DNA of 39,950 nucleotides from Nemertoderma westbladi (Eukaryota; Xenacoelomorpha; Nemertodermatida; Nemertodermatidae): contig JAUCBJ010005033.1 of the NCBI GenBank assembly GCA_032718475.1, positions 1 through 39,950 of the forward strand, given 5' to 3'. The notes below the pieces were generated by a model. It saw nothing but the letters and a program-made list of their open reading frames with translations, was not told the DNA's origin and searched no databases. The position numbers and the translations under genes are program-made. This document shows, piece after piece, positions 1-13,577 of this stretch. Position 1 is the first letter of the stretch. The number at the start of each line of letters is the position of its first letter.

Positions 1-3000
1 TGTGCCAGTTTCATTAACATTAATGTGCCAGTTTCATTAACATTAATGTGCCAGTTTCATTAACATTAATGTGCCAGTTTCATTAACATTAATGTGCCAG
101 TTTCATTAACATTAATGTGCCAGTTTCATTAACATTAATGTGCCAGTTTCATTAACATTAATGTGCCAGTTTCATTAACATTAATGTGCCAGTTTCATTA
201 ACATTAATGTGCCAGTTTCATTAACATTAATGTGCCAGTTTCATTAACATTAATGTGCCAGTTTCATTAACATTAATGTGCCAGTTTCATTAACATTAAT
301 GTGCCAGTTTCATTAACATTAATGTGCCAGTTTCATTAACATTAATGTGCCAGTTTCATTAACATTAATGTGCCAGTTTCATTAACATTAATGTGCCAGT
401 TTCATTAACATTAATGTGCCAGTTTCATTAACATTAATGTGCCAGTTTCATTAACATTAATGTGCCAGTTTCATTAACATTAATGTGCCAGTTTCATTAA
501 CATTAATGTGCCAGTTTCATTAACATTAATGTGCCAGTTTCATTAACATTAATGTGCCAGTTTCATTAACATTAATGTGCCAGTTTCATTAACATTAATG
601 TGCCAGTTTCATTAACATTAATGTGCCAGTTTCATTAACATTAATGTGCCAGTTTCATTAACATTAATGTGCCAGTTTCATTAACATTAATGTGCCAGTT
701 TCATTAACATTAATGTGCCAGTTTCATTAACATTAATGTGCCAGTTTCATTAACATTAATGTGCCAGTTTCATTAACATTAATGTGCCAGTTTCATTAAC
801 ATTAATGTGCCAGTTTCATTAACATTAATGTGCCAGTTTCATTAACATTAATGTGCCAGTTTCATTAACATTAATGTGCCAGTTTCATTAACATTAATGT
901 GCCAGTTTCATTAACATTAATGTGCCAGTTTCATTAACATTAATGTGCCAGTTTCATTAACATTAATGTGCCAGTTTCATTAACATTAATGTGCCAGTTT
1001 CATTAACATTAATGTGCCAGTTTCATTAACATTAATGTGCCAGTTTCATTAACATTAATGTGCCAGTTTCATTAACATTAATGTGCCAGTTTCATTAACA
1101 TTAATGTGCCAGTTTCATTAACATTAATGTGCCAGTTTCATTAACATTAATGTGCCAGTTTCATTAACATTAATGTGCCAGTTTCATTAACATTAATGTG
1201 CCAGTTTCATTAACATTAATGTGCCAGTTTCATTAACATTAATGTGCCAGTTTCATTAACATTAATGTGCCAGTTTCATTAACATTAATGTGCCAGTTTC
1301 ATTAACATTAATGTGCCAGTTTCATTAACATTAATGTGCCAGTTTCATTAACATTAATGTGCCAGTTTCATTAACATTAATGTGCCAGTTTCATTAACAT
1401 TAATGTGCCAGTTTCATTAACATTAATGTGCCAGTTTCATTAACATTAATGTGCCAGTTTCATTAACATTAATGTGCCAGTTTCATTAACATTAATGTGC
1501 CAGTTTCATTAACATTAATGTGCCAGTTTCATTAACATTAATGTGCCAGTTTCATTAACATTAATGTGCCAGTTTCATTAACATTAATGTGCCAGTTTCA
1601 TTAACATTAATGTGCCAGTTTCATTAACATTAATGTGCCAGTTTCATTAACATTAATGTGCCAGTTTCATTAACATTAATGTGCCAGTTTCATTAACATT
1701 AATGTGCCAGTTTCATTAACATTAATGTGCCAGTTTCATTAACATTAATGTGCCAGTTTCATTAACATTAATGTGCCAGTTTCATTAACATTAATGTGCC
1801 AGTTTCATTAACATTAATGTGCCAGTTTCATTAACATTAATGTGCCAGTTTCATTAACATTAATGTGCCAGTTTCATTAACATTAATGTGCCAGTTTCAT
1901 TAACATTAATGTGCCAGTTTCATTAACATTAATGTGCCAGTTTCATTAACATTAATGTGCCAGTTTCATTAACATTAATGTGCCAGTTTCATTAACATTA
2001 ATGTGCCAGTTTCATTAACATTAATGTGCCAGTTTCATTAACATTAATGTGCCAGTTTCATTAACATTAATGTGCCAGTTTCATTAACATTAATGTGCCA
2101 GTTTCATTAACATTAATGTGCCAGTTTCATTAACATTAATGTGCCAGTTTCATTAACATTAATGTGCCAGTTTCATTAACATTAATGTGCCAGTTTCATT
2201 AACATTAATGTGCCAGTTTCATTAACATTAATGTGCCAGTTTCATTAACATTAATGTGCCAGTTTCATTAACATTAATGTGCCAGTTTCATTAACATTAA
2301 TGTGCCAGTTTCATTAACATTAATGTGCCAGTTTCATTAACATTAATGTGCCAGTTTCATTAACATTAATGTGCCAGTTTCATTAACATTAATGTGCCAG
2401 TTTCATTAACATTAATGTGCCAGTTTCATTAACATTAATGTGCCAGTTTCATTAACATTAATGTGCCAGTTTCATTAACATTAATGTGCCAGTTTCATTA
2501 ACATTAATGTGCCAGTTTCATTAACATTAATGTGCCAGTTTCATTAACATTAATGTGCCAGTTTCATTAACATTAATGTGCCAGTTTCATTAACATTAAT
2601 GTGCCAGTTTCATTAACATTAATGTGCCAGTTTCATTAACATTAATGTGCCAGTTTCATTAACATTAATGTGCCAGTTTCATTAACATTAATGTGCCAGT
2701 TTCATTAACATTAATGTGCCAGTTTCATTAACATTAATGTGCCAGTTTCATTAACATTAATGTGCCAGTTTCATTAACATTAATGTGCCAGTTTCATTAA
2801 CATTAATGTGCCAGTTTCATTAACATTAATGTGCCAGTTTCATTAACATTAATGTGCCAGTTTCATTAACATTAATGTGCCAGTTTCATTAACATTAATG
2901 TGCCAGTTTCATTAACATTAATGTGCCAGTTTCATTAACATTAATGTGCCAGTTTCATTAACATTAATGTGCCAGTTTCATTAACATTAATGTGCCAGTT

Positions 3001-6000
3001 TCATTAACATTAATGTGCCAGTTTCATTAACATTAATGTGCCAGTTTCATTAACATTAATGTGCCAGTTTCATTAACATTAATGTGCCAGTTTCATTAAC
3101 ATTAATGTGCCAGTTTCATTAACATTAATGTGCCAGTTTCATTAACATTAATGTGCCAGTTTCATTAACATTAATGTGCCAGTTTCATTAACATTAATGT
3201 GCCAGTTTCATTAACATTAATGTGCCAGTTTCATTAACATTAATGTGCCAGTTTCATTAACATTAATGTGCCAGTTTCATTAACATTAATGTGCCAGTTT
3301 CATTAACATTAATGTGCCAGTTTCATTAACATTAATGTGCCAGTTTCATTAACATTAATGTGCCAGTTTCATTAACATTAATGTGCCAGTTTCATTAACA
3401 TTAATGTGCCAGTTTCATTAACATTAATGTGCCAGTTTCATTAACATTAATGTGCCAGTTTCATTAACATTAATGTGCCAGTTTCATTAACATTAATGTG
3501 CCAGTTTCATTAACATTAATGTGCCAGTTTCATTAACATTAATGTGCCAGTTTCATTAACATTAATGTGCCAGTTTCATTAACATTAATGTGCCAGTTTC
3601 ATTAACATTAATGTGCCAGTTTCATTAACATTAATGTGCCAGTTTCATTAACATTAATGTGCCAGTTTCATTAACATTAATGTGCCAGTTTCATTAACAT
3701 TAATGTGCCAGTTTCATTAACATTAATGTGCCAGTTTCATTAACATTAATGTGCCAGTTTCATTAACATTAATGTGCCAGTTTCATTAACATTAATGTGC
3801 CAGTTTCATTAACATTAATGTGCCAGTTTCATTAACATTAATGTGCCAGTTTCATTAACATTAATGTGCCAGTTTCATTAACATTAATGTGCCAGTTTCA
3901 TTAACATTAATGTGCCAGTTTCATTAACATTAATGTGCCAGTTTCATTAACATTAATGTGCCAGTTTCATTAACATTAATGTGCCAGTTTCATTAACATT
4001 AATGTGCCAGTTTCATTAACATTAATGTGCCAGTTTCATTAACATTAATGTGCCAGTTTCATTAACATTAATGTGCCAGTTTCATTAACATTAATGTGCC
4101 AGTTTCATTAACATTAATGTGCCAGTTTCATTAACATTAATGTGCCAGTTTCATTAACATTAATGTGCCAGTTTCATTAACATTAATGTGCCAGTTTCAT
4201 TAACATTAATGTGCCAGTTTCATTAACATTAATGTGCCAGTTTCATTAACATTAATGTGCCAGTTTCATTAACATTAATGTGCCAGTTTCATTAACATTA
4301 ATGTGCCAGTTTCATTAACATTAATGTGCCAGTTTCATTAACATTAATGTGCCAGTTTCATTAACATTAATGTGCCAGTTTCATTAACATTAATGTGCCA
4401 GTTTCATTAACATTAATGTGCCAGTTTCATTAACATTAATGTGCCAGTTTCATTAACATTAATGTGCCAGTTTCATTAACATTAATGTGCCAGTTTCATT
4501 AACATTAATGTGCCAGTTTCATTAACATTAATGTGCCAGTTTCATTAACATTAATGTGCCAGTTTCATTAACATTAATGTGCCAGTTTCATTAACATTAA
4601 TGTGCCAGTTTCATTAACATTAATGTGCCAGTTTCATTAACATTAATGTGCCAGTTTCATTAACATTAATGTGCCAGTTTCATTAACATTAATGTGCCAG
4701 TTTCATTAACATTAATGTGCCAGTTTCATTAACATTAATGTGCCAGTTTCATTAACATTAATGTGCCAGTTTCATTAACATTAATGTGCCAGTTTCATTA
4801 ACATTAATGTGCCAGTTTCATTAACATTAATGTGCCAGTTTCATTAACATTAATGTGCCAGTTTCATTAACATTAATGTGCCAGTTTCATTAACATTAAT
4901 GTGCCAGTTTCATTAACATTAATGTGCCAGTTTCATTAACATTAATGTGCCAGTTTCATTAACATTAATGTGCCAGTTTCATTAACATTAATGTGCCAGT
5001 TTCATTAACATTAATGTGCCAGTTTCATTAACATTAATGTGCCAGTTTCATTAACATTAATGTGCCAGTTTCATTAACATTAATGTGCCAGTTTCATTAA
5101 CATTAATGTGCCAGTTTCATTAACATTAATGTGCCAGTTTCATTAACATTAATGTGCCAGTTTCATTAACATTAATGTGCCAGTTTCATTAACATTAATG
5201 TGCCAGTTTCATTAACATTAATGTGCCAGTTTCATTAACATTAATGTGCCAGTTTCATTAACATTAATGTGCCAGTTTCATTAACATTAATGTGCCAGTT
5301 TCATTAACATTAATGTGCCAGTTTCATTAACATTAATGTGCCAGTTTCATTAACATTAATGTGCCAGTTTCATTAACATTAATGTGCCAGTTTCATTAAC
5401 ATTAATGTGCCAGTTTCATTAACATTAATGTGCCAGTTTCATTAACATTAATGTGCCAGTTTCATTAACATTAATGTGCCAGTTTCATTAACATTAATGT
5501 GCCAGTTTCATTAACATTAATGTGCCAGTTTCATTAACATTAATGTGCCAGTTTCATTAACATTAATGTGCCAGTTTCATTAACATTAATGTGCCAGTTT
5601 CATTAACATTAATGTGCCAGTTTCATTAACATTAATGTGCCAGTTTCATTAACATTAATGTGCCAGTTTCATTAACATTAATGTGCCAGTTTCATTAACA
5701 TTAATGTGCCAGTTTCATTAACATTAATGTGCCAGTTTCATTAACATTAATGTGCCAGTTTCATTAACATTAATGTGCCAGTTTCATTAACATTAATGTG
5801 CCAGTTTCATTAACATTAATGTGCCAGTTTCATTAACATTAATGTGCCAGTTTCATTAACATTAATGTGCCAGTTTCATTAACATTAATGTGCCAGTTTC
5901 ATTAACATTAATGTGCCAGTTTCATTAACATTAATGTGCCAGTTTCATTAACATTAATGTGCCAGTTTCATTAACATTAATGTGCCAGTTTCATTAACAT

Positions 6001-8336
6001 TAATGTGCCAGTTTCATTAACATTAATGTGCCAGTTTCATTAACATTAATGTGCCAGTTTCATTAACATTAATGTGCCAGTTTCATTAACATTAATGTGC
6101 CAGTTTCATTAACATTAATGTGCCAGTTTCATTAACATTAATGTGCCAGTTTCATTAACATTAATGTGCCAGTTTCATTAACATTAATGTGCCAGTTTCA
6201 TTAACATTAATGTGCCAGTTTCATTAACATTAATGTGCCAGTTTCATTAACATTAATGTGCCAGTTTCATTAACATTAATGTGCCAGTTTCATTAACATT
6301 AATGTGCCAGTTTCATTAACATTAATGTGCCAGTTTCATTAACATTAATGTGCCAGTTTCATTAACATTAATGTGCCAGTTTCATTAACATTAATGTGCC
6401 AGTTTCATTAACATTAATGTGCCAGTTTCATTAACATTAATGTGCCAGTTTCATTAACATTAATGTGCCAGTTTCATTAACATTAATGTGCCAGTTTCAT
6501 TAACATTAATGTGCCAGTTTCATTAACATTAATGTGCCAGTTTCATTAACATTAATGTGCCAGTTTCATTAACATTAATGTGCCAGTTTCATTAACATTA
6601 ATGTGCCAGTTTCATTAACATTAATGTGCCAGTTTCATTAACATTAATGTGCCAGTTTCATTAACATTAATGTGCCAGTTTCATTAACATTAATGTGCCA
6701 GTTTCATTAACATTAATGTGCCAGTTTCATTAACATTAATGTGCCAGTTTCATTAACATTAATGTGCCAGTTTCATTAACATTAATGTGCCAGTTTCATT
6801 AACATTAATGTGCCAGTTTCATTAACATTAATGTGCCAGTTTCATTAACATTAATGTGCCAGTTTCATTAACATTAATGTGCCAGTTTCATTAACATTAA
6901 TGTGCCAGTTTCATTAACATTAATGTGCCAGTTTCATTAACATTAATGTGCCAGTTTCATTAACATTAATGTGCCAGTTTCATTAACATTAATGTGCCAG
7001 TTTCATTAACATTAATGTGCCAGTTTCATTAACATTAATGTGCCAGTTTCATTAACATTAATGTGCCAGTTTCATTAACATTAATGTGCCAGTTTCATTA
7101 ACATTAATGTGCCAGTTTCATTAACATTAATGTGCCAGTTTCATTAACATTAATGTGCCAGTTTCATTAACATTAATGTGCCAGTTTCATTAACATTAAT
7201 GTGCCAGTTTCATTAACATTAATGTGCCAGTTTCATTAACATTAATGTGCCAGTTTCATTAACATTAATGTGCCAGTTTCATTAACATTAATGTGCCAGT
7301 TTCATTAACATTAATGTGCTAGTTTCATTAACATTAATGTGCCAGTTTCATTAACATTAATGTGCCAGTTTCATTAACATTAATGTGCCAGTTTCATTAA
7401 CATTAATGTGCCAGTTTCATTAACATTAATGTGCCAGTTTCATTAACATTAATGTGCTAGATTCATTAACATTAATGTGCCAGTTTCATTAACATTAATG
7501 TGCCAGTTTCATTAACATTAATGTGCCAGTTTCATTAACATTAATGTGCCAGTTTCATTAACATTAATGTGCTAGTTTCATTAACATTAATGTGCCAGTT
7601 TCATTAACATTAATGTGCCAGTTTCATTAACATTAATGTGCCAGTTTCATTAACATTAATGTGCCAGTTTCATTAACATTAATGTGCCAGTTTCATTAAC
7701 ATTAATGTGCTAGTTTCATTAACATTAATGTGCCAGTTTCATTAACATTAATGCGCCAGTTTCATTAACATTAATGTGCCAGTTTCATTAACATTAATGT
7801 GCCAGTTTCATTAACATTAATGTGCCAGTTTCATTAACATTAATGTGCCAGTTTCATTAACATTAATGTGCCAGTTTCATTAACATTAATGTGCCAGTTT
7901 CATTAACGTTAATGTGCCAGTTTCATTAACATTAATGTGCCAGTTTCATTAACATTAATGTCCCAGTTTCATTAACATTAATGTGCCAGTTTCATTAACA
8001 TTAATGCGCCAGTTTCATTAACATTAATGCGCCAGTTTCATTAACATTAATGTGCCAGTTAACATTAATGTGCCAGTTTCATTAACATTAATGTGCCAGT
8101 TTCATTAACATTAATGTGCCAGTTTCATTAACATTAATGTGCCAGTTTCATTAACATTAATGTGCCAGTTTCATTAACATTAATGTGCTAGTTTCATTAA
8201 CATTAATGTTCCAGTTTCATTAACATTAATGTGCCAGTTTCATTAACATTAATGTGCCAGTTTCATTAACATTAATGTGCCAGTTTCATTACCATTAATG
8301 CGCCAGTTTCATTAACATTAATGTGCCAGTTTCATT
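1..8336. repeat. 23-bp satellite array, about 362 units
   Basis: The unit starts TGTGCCAG, ends ATTAACATTAA and repeats exactly every 23 bp. It contains the palindrome CATTAATG, and TAA in the unit keeps every frame closed. The array begins before the window. From 1 to about 7319 I saw no deviation. Variants appear only in the last kilobase: GCTAG for GCCAG at 7320, 7458, 7573, 7711 and 8189; GCGCC near 7754, 8007, 8030 and 8301; a 5-bp deletion near 8060; and single changes near 7908 and 7962. The array stops abruptly at about 8336 in unique AT-rich DNA. It is most likely heterochromatic or subtelomeric satellite; no coding role is visible. Confidence 0.98.
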
Positions 8337-8822
8337 ATTTCATTGTTAAATTTCTGGATTACTTAAATGAATAACAATGGTGTTGCAATTTAAATTTACT
8401 AAATTAAACACCAAAATTACATCCTTAAAGAGGAGCTATGCAACCTTAAGGTTGAACTGAATCACGAGAAGCATCACTCTTTAAACATATGGCTCGTCTA
8501 TGGACGAACCGTAAGTAATCCACCTATTTATTTATCGCTTACGTTGTCTTGGTTACTATTAATTACAGAGTGCTATTTCTTGTTGCAGTTACCTAATATA
8601 GGAAATTGCCTAATATAAGGTACTTTTTTTTATACTAGCTACTAGCTAGTATGATCGTCAACATGTTAGCTATTATTTTTAAAATTATATTACATTTTTT
8701 ATTTATAATAGTTCTAAATTAATAAACTAGAGGAGCTAGTTTTGGGAACAGTTCCGTATGCACTCATGCAGTCGCATTTTTATAACATAAATCATTGCTA
8801 CCTACCATGGCAACATTGTAGA

Positions 8823-10130
8823 GTTCTAGAACAAAATATAATTATTATACACTATTCTAGAACATTAATAAAATAAAAAATATAATGTTCTAGAAAATAT
8901 AGCTAGTCATTTTTCAAATTTCAAATGGATAGTAATTAAAAAAAGCTATAGTTTTTTAACATAAATCATTGTTTGTTACCATGCAAAAAATGTAAAATGC
9001 TATAATATCATCAATATTTTTTGTCATTAATATGTAACAGTTTAAACATGAAATATCAATGTTTTCACATTTTTTTATAATTACAAAAAATAGTAGGTAC
9101 CGTACCGTAGTAAAAACTAGCTACCATAAAAATAAAAAAACATATCTACTAAATGTTCTAGAACACAAAAAAATTGCAGCATTTATAGAAATTTCAAAAA
9201 AATGTTATATATAATAAATCATGTTTTTAAAATTACTAGCTAGTCGATTAGCTAATAATGTTCTAGAACACAATTTTGATGTGCTAAAGGTGATATTTCT
9301 ATGCAAAAAGTACATCATTTCATTAATTAGTATCAAAATATCAAATGCTACTGCATCCGGAACTCTAGCCCTAGTTTTTGTTATTTTAAATTGTTGTTCT
9401 AGAACATGTCTGCTGGTTTATCAAAATGTTCCAGAATTTTTTTCTGTAACATTTTTAAGAGGTCTAGAACATAGTTCTAGAAATTTGATATATAATGGCA
9501 AAATGTTTGTGAATCCTGAACAAAACATACAAATATAAGAAATGGGTACTATTATCTATTATACATCTTTGTTAAGTAATCCAGAAATTTAACAATAAAA
9601 CAACATATTATATTGTGTATAATGTACCGTTATCTCACTTCGGTCCCTCGTTTTAAATCTCGTTCGTGTAAATATGAGCACTCGGGACCGGCGTGAGATA
9701 AAGTCCTACATTATACACAATATAATAAATTGAATCAATTTAATCTACCATGCACCAGGTACCTCACATGAAATGGTAATTGGGTTCTCCGCACATGTGT
9801 AGTGGACCAAAGTTCATGCACATGTACCAAAACCATGCAATGGTAGTGATGCCAAGTGTATACATATACACCATGTTCCAGAATATAGTGTCGTAATTCA
9901 GTAACACCCCCCCCCCCTAATTTTTCTACATATCTTAATGAGATTGAATGAAATTTGAAACAGAGATAGTTTCACTTCCCGTCCACTGACTGGATGAGCC
10001 AGAATTTGTATTTTTGCTTTCAATCTTTAGCTACAAGCGTTTATCCAAATACGTAGCTGGGCAACAATGCATTACATCTTTAATCATACTATTACGTAGC
10101 TATTCATACATTTAAAAAATGTTCCAGAAT
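8823..10130. repeat. Cluster of TTCTAGAA palindromes
   Basis: GTTCTAGAAC, a perfect 10-bp palindrome, or a close variant occurs at 8823, 8855, 8888, 9155, 9260, 9396, 9428, 9461, 9474, 9875 and 10121. More lie at 10543 and 10861-10880, where two sit side by side. TTCnnGAA is the inverted-pair core of a heat-shock element, but the spacing here is irregular and no gene start is adjacent. A regulatory role is only a possibility; the cluster may instead be debris of an older repeat. Confidence 0.6.
9606..9727. mobile_element. Foldback (MITE-like) element, 122 bp
   Basis: A perfect 21-bp inverted repeat (9606-9626 and 9707-9727, arms beginning TATTATATTGTG) is followed inward by a second, imperfect pair: TATCTCACTTCGGTCCC against GGGACCGGCGTGAGATA. 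The pairing continues almost to the centre. This is the structure of a short non-autonomous DNA transposon or a long RNA hairpin. No internal coding sequence is present and no target duplication was established. Confidence 0.7.
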
Positions 10131-10209
10131 ATGGTTTATTTATGAAATAGAATAAAATAGCCTCGCGCCGGTGCAAAACCATGCAAGATTTGAACGCTCA
10201 TATCTCAGC

Positions 10210-11205
10210 TATTTTTCAAACTATCTTTCAAGCTATTAAAACAAATAAATATTTAAATTTGACACCTAAAATCAATACAGCAATCCCAATTTTATTATGT
10301 GAATAATTTCCACTACAATTTACACTATACTATTAGTGTAAATTATATATTTTCCTTGCAGTGGATATTCCCTTTCGTATTAATAATTTTTTCCCTTAAT
10401 AAATTGGTATTGGGCAATTTTGGATATATTTAAAAATAGCATGCTACTTCTAGTTACAGAGGTTATAGCAACATAATAGGCGACATGTCAGTGTAAATTG
10501 TTTCCTATTGAATCACAGAATATTGCACAATTAATTAAATTATTCTAGAACATCACTATTTCGGTCCTTATTCTCCCTTTTATGGCTGTCATTAATCTAA
10601 TTTCTTTAGAATTTCCTTCAGTAAATATAAGTCCACCAACACTTATTTTTTGTATCGTGGGATTTTTATAATCTTTTTACCCTTAGTTTCTTACAAACAA
10701 CATGGCACTTTTGTCATAATTTTTTCGCTAAGCGTTAAGCCGCTTAACTATAGAAATATTGATGAAATTCATATCCTCGTTATGTAATTAATTTCAGTTA
10801 CTGTATCACCTGTTGTACAATCTTATACTTACCCAACAATGGCTATCGCCAATGGAGATATTCTAGAAGTGTTCTAGAAGTCTATTGTTACTAAGTTAGT
10901 AATTACTTTGCAGTTCGTAACATAGCAACGATTATTGTATTTTTCGATTAATATGAAGCAACATAATCATAATAATATATATAAATAAATGAATAATTAG
11001 AAATAAACGTGAGACTTTACGAGTTATTTGTGAGGATAGGTTAACATATGTTGGTGAATAAAAGTCATCTTATCTTCCTTTTGTCTGACGACGAATAATA
11101 CCGGTAGCGATGAACTTCACGCAGGTGTTGGCGGTTGTAGCTGATAAATAACAGTGAAATACGTAAAGAAAACCCCGGCTACCTGAAAATGTATTACATA
11201 ATTTA
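10210..11205. repeat. Dispersed repeat, copy 1 (uninterrupted)
   Basis: This stretch aligns piecewise with 27600-32260. The best blocks are 10225-10535 against 27630-28067, 10570-10627 against 28889-28953, 10660-10790 against 29590-29720, and 10886-11200 against 31943-32250 (nearly identical). Copy 1 has a single degenerate version of the 65-bp unit that is tandemly expanded in copy 2. No protein is encoded and no clear termini were found, so it may be a non-autonomous transposon or a segmental duplicate. Confidence 0.8.
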
Positions 11206-11242
11206 TAATAATAATATAACAATAATAATTTATTTGTAGTAA

Positions 11243-11662
11243 GGGAGCAGTGAAGGTGACGGGACAGGGCTGCGGTGCGATGTAGGGATTAGGGGCGCGT
11301 TTAATGTGCAGACTCAGGCGTTGATCGATATCAGGTCAACCAACCTTGACGCCGAGTCGTACGTTAACCGCGCCCCTATGACCGTTCTCGAGGTGGCGGA
11401 GGATGAGAAGAAGCGGCTGTACGCGGCTGCTGTAGCAGCTCGTCGCGGCGATTTCTCTCCCTTCGTGGCTTCGTGCGACGGAGTGTTGGCACCGCAGGCC
11501 AATAGACTGCTCAGAGTCATAGCCACCAGACTCCATGCATCCTGGGGGAAACCTTACGCGACAGTCATGGGATGGGTCCGGACGCGAATATTATTCGCCA
11601 TCGTCCGTGGTACATCCCACTGTCTGCGTGGATCCCGCATGCGGTGGCGCAGTGGCCTATAG
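11243..11662 (+). pseudogene. LINE-type ORF2 C-terminal nuclease-like domain, relic
   Basis: The frame is open from 11243, just after a TAA, to the stop at 11660-11662. There is no ATG at the head: the first plausible initiator is GTG at 11306, so this is a 5'-truncated coding fragment. The translation shows DIRSTNLDAESYV, then a K-rich AEDEKKRLY helix, then GDFSPFVASCDGVL and a C-terminal MGWVRTRI...RGSRMRWRSG. That order is typical of the C-terminal domain following RT in many LINE-type elements of invertebrates and protists, which resembles PD-(D/E)XK nucleases. Its GC content is clearly higher than its AT-rich surroundings, consistent with an insertion. No RT domain remains upstream. Family-level assignment is from recalled motif patterns; the exact clade is unknown. 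Confidence 0.6.
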
Positions 11663-12137
11663 GACGAACTAAGTAGCCAGTGGGCAAAGTGGGCACACAA
11701 GCGCTCTGGGCTAATTAGCCAGTAAAATTCAAACCAAGGCGGAATCGTCTTACCTTCCTGGCGACCGCAAAGCCTTATTAGGGCCCGGCCCAGCAACAAA
11801 GACGCCCAGTCCAACCTTGGAGCAGCGCTCACTTCTAGGATAAACTTTTACTGACTTTAGGAGCAGAGCTTACTTAAGGCAGATGGGGTGGAAGACTCTA
11901 TCTCTCTATCCAAATGTGGCCCTTTTTAATCCCGGTGTGGGGTCAATATGGGGGTTGACCCCTAATTATCACCTAAATAGGGTTTGTCTTTCTCGTGCAG
12001 AGATTTTACGTTCAACCCATGTAACAATCTGACCAATAACTGCTTATAGATGCACGACCATAGAGTTTGAAGGTGACTCTCAATTATTCCTTTGCTGGTA
12101 ACTGAGTGGAGGTGATAGCTGGGTGAGGTTGGCGTGT
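11663..12137. other. Spacer between two LINE relics
   Basis: Nothing coding is recognised. The first part may be the 3' untranslated region of the preceding relic. Around 11930-11967 the sequence TTAATCCCGG, then GGGGTCAATATGGGGG and GACCCC, resembles the ends of the TTAA-bounded element at 32715, so it may be a degraded copy of such an end. Confidence 0.5.
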
Positions 12138-13577
12138 TGAAATGAAATGAAAACAAATAAGTTGGTGCCAGTTCGCAAGAAGGGCAACCTAACACTCTAT
12201 GGTTCTTTTCGGGGAATCTCATTGATCTCAATTGCTGCAAAGCTATATAATAGAATTCTATTAAATCGCATCAGGGATCCCATTGAGAGACTGCTCCGTG
12301 GAAATCAGAATGGGTTCCGTAAAGGTCGTGGGACCATGGAGCCCATTTTGGCACTTAGAAGGATGATTGAAGTGTTATCAAAAAAGAAAGACAGGCATCT
12401 GGCTGTTATCTTTGTTGACTTCTTCAAGGACTTTGATTCAGTCTCTCGCTCACGTATGTTCAGCATACTTTCATTATATTGGATTCCTGATGAAATTATT
12501 GCAGCAATCAGATCAGTATTATGATGGTTCGACAACATTTGTGTCTACTGTTGACGGTGACACAGAAACATTTGAAGTGTTATGGGGCGTCCTCCAGGGA
12601 GACACACTTGCATCTTTCTTGTTCATAATTGTAGTTGACTATGTTCTACGCATGTCCTTAGATCGTCATAATGATGATGGGGTGATGATAACTCCACCTA
12701 CTGGCTCCGGAAGTCGAGGAAATCCTGCCAAGTACCTAACTGATACTGACCAGTACTACTTTGCTGATGATTTAGGAGTACTCTCAGAATCACTAGAGGG
12801 AGCCCAACGGCTCCTCAGCTCATTAGAACATGCTGCTTCTAGTGTTGGTCTTTTTATTAACTCCGGAAAGACCAAAATATTGACAGTTAACTTTGAAAGT
12901 CCTCAGCAAGTCTCTGATCGGATGAGCATAAGCTCAAAGGATGGTATGCTTGAGCATGTGGACGACTTCTGTTACCTGGGATCATGGATCCGGAAGTCAG
13001 GTGAGGACCTTCGAATACGTAAGGGAAATGCATGGGCAGCCTTGAATAGACTTTCCAGGATTTGGAAGTCACCGAGAATTAATCGGAAACTTAAGGTCCG
13101 AATATTTAGAGCAGCAGTAGTTCCAGTACTCCTCTATGGGAGTCCATGCTGTGCTCTAACTGCTTAGGACACCAAATCTCTGGATGGCACATTCACAAGA
13201 ATGCTACGCCGGGTTCATTGTGTCAAGTACAATGCACACATCTTCAACCAGACACTATATAACATTGGAGGTATCTCATTGGTTCCCCCAAGCTTGACAC
13301 TAGAACAAAATCGCCTCCGCTTTGCAGGACATTGCTTTCGCCGTGAGGACCAGCCAGTGCATAATCTTGTACTTTGGCAGCCTCATGGAGTGAATAAGCA
13401 TGGTGGACAGCCCATGACTTTCTTGAGACGCATCTTAAAGGACACTGGCCTTGAAGATGCGGATGATCTAGCAAATGTCATGGGTGATAGGGAGTTGTGG
13501 TGGCGCAATTTTGTTGACAAGCCGGCACAGCATTCTTAAAAATGCAGCTTCAATGCAGCATGCCGATCCTAGTAGTA
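12138..13577 (+). mobile_element. Non-LTR retrotransposon (LINE) copy 1, 5'-truncated, RT domain broken
   Basis: This encodes the reverse-transcriptase part of a LINE: a fingers region (GFRKGRGTMEPILALRR), a GVLQGDTL palm motif, the catalytic FADD motif (12760-12771), then a C-terminal region with RLRFAGHCFRRED and NLVLWQPHG. The element begins within the RT region, so endonuclease and linker are missing. Breaks relative to copy 2: a frameshift near 12519-12523, a 9-bp insertion just before FADD, and a nonsense TAG at 13165-13167. It is readable in three pieces (12147-12524, about 12526-13164, 13168-13539). The 3' end is CGATCCTAGTAGTAG, a short (AGT)n-type tail shared with copies 2 and 3. 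I am confident of the LINE assignment; an RTE-like or related clade is a guess. Confidence 0.9.

Larger units (their letters stand above)
8337..10209. other. AT-rich spacer, no gene recognised
   Basis: This spacer lies between the satellite and the first dispersed repeat. One 105-codon open stretch (9221-9538, +) has a biased, unrecognisable composition and itself contains several TTCTAGAA palindromes, so I do not call it a gene. The stretch also holds the TTCTAGAA cluster and the 9606-9727 foldback listed separately, and a C10 run near 9907. Confidence 0.8.

Noticed and set aside
1-8336. CRISPR-like array
   Set aside because: Direct 23-bp units with no unique spacers; this is a satellite.
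9221-9538. 105-codon open stretch on +
   Set aside because: It contains several TTCTAGAA repeats, has no recognisable motif and sits in AT-rich spacer; chance is the simpler explanation.
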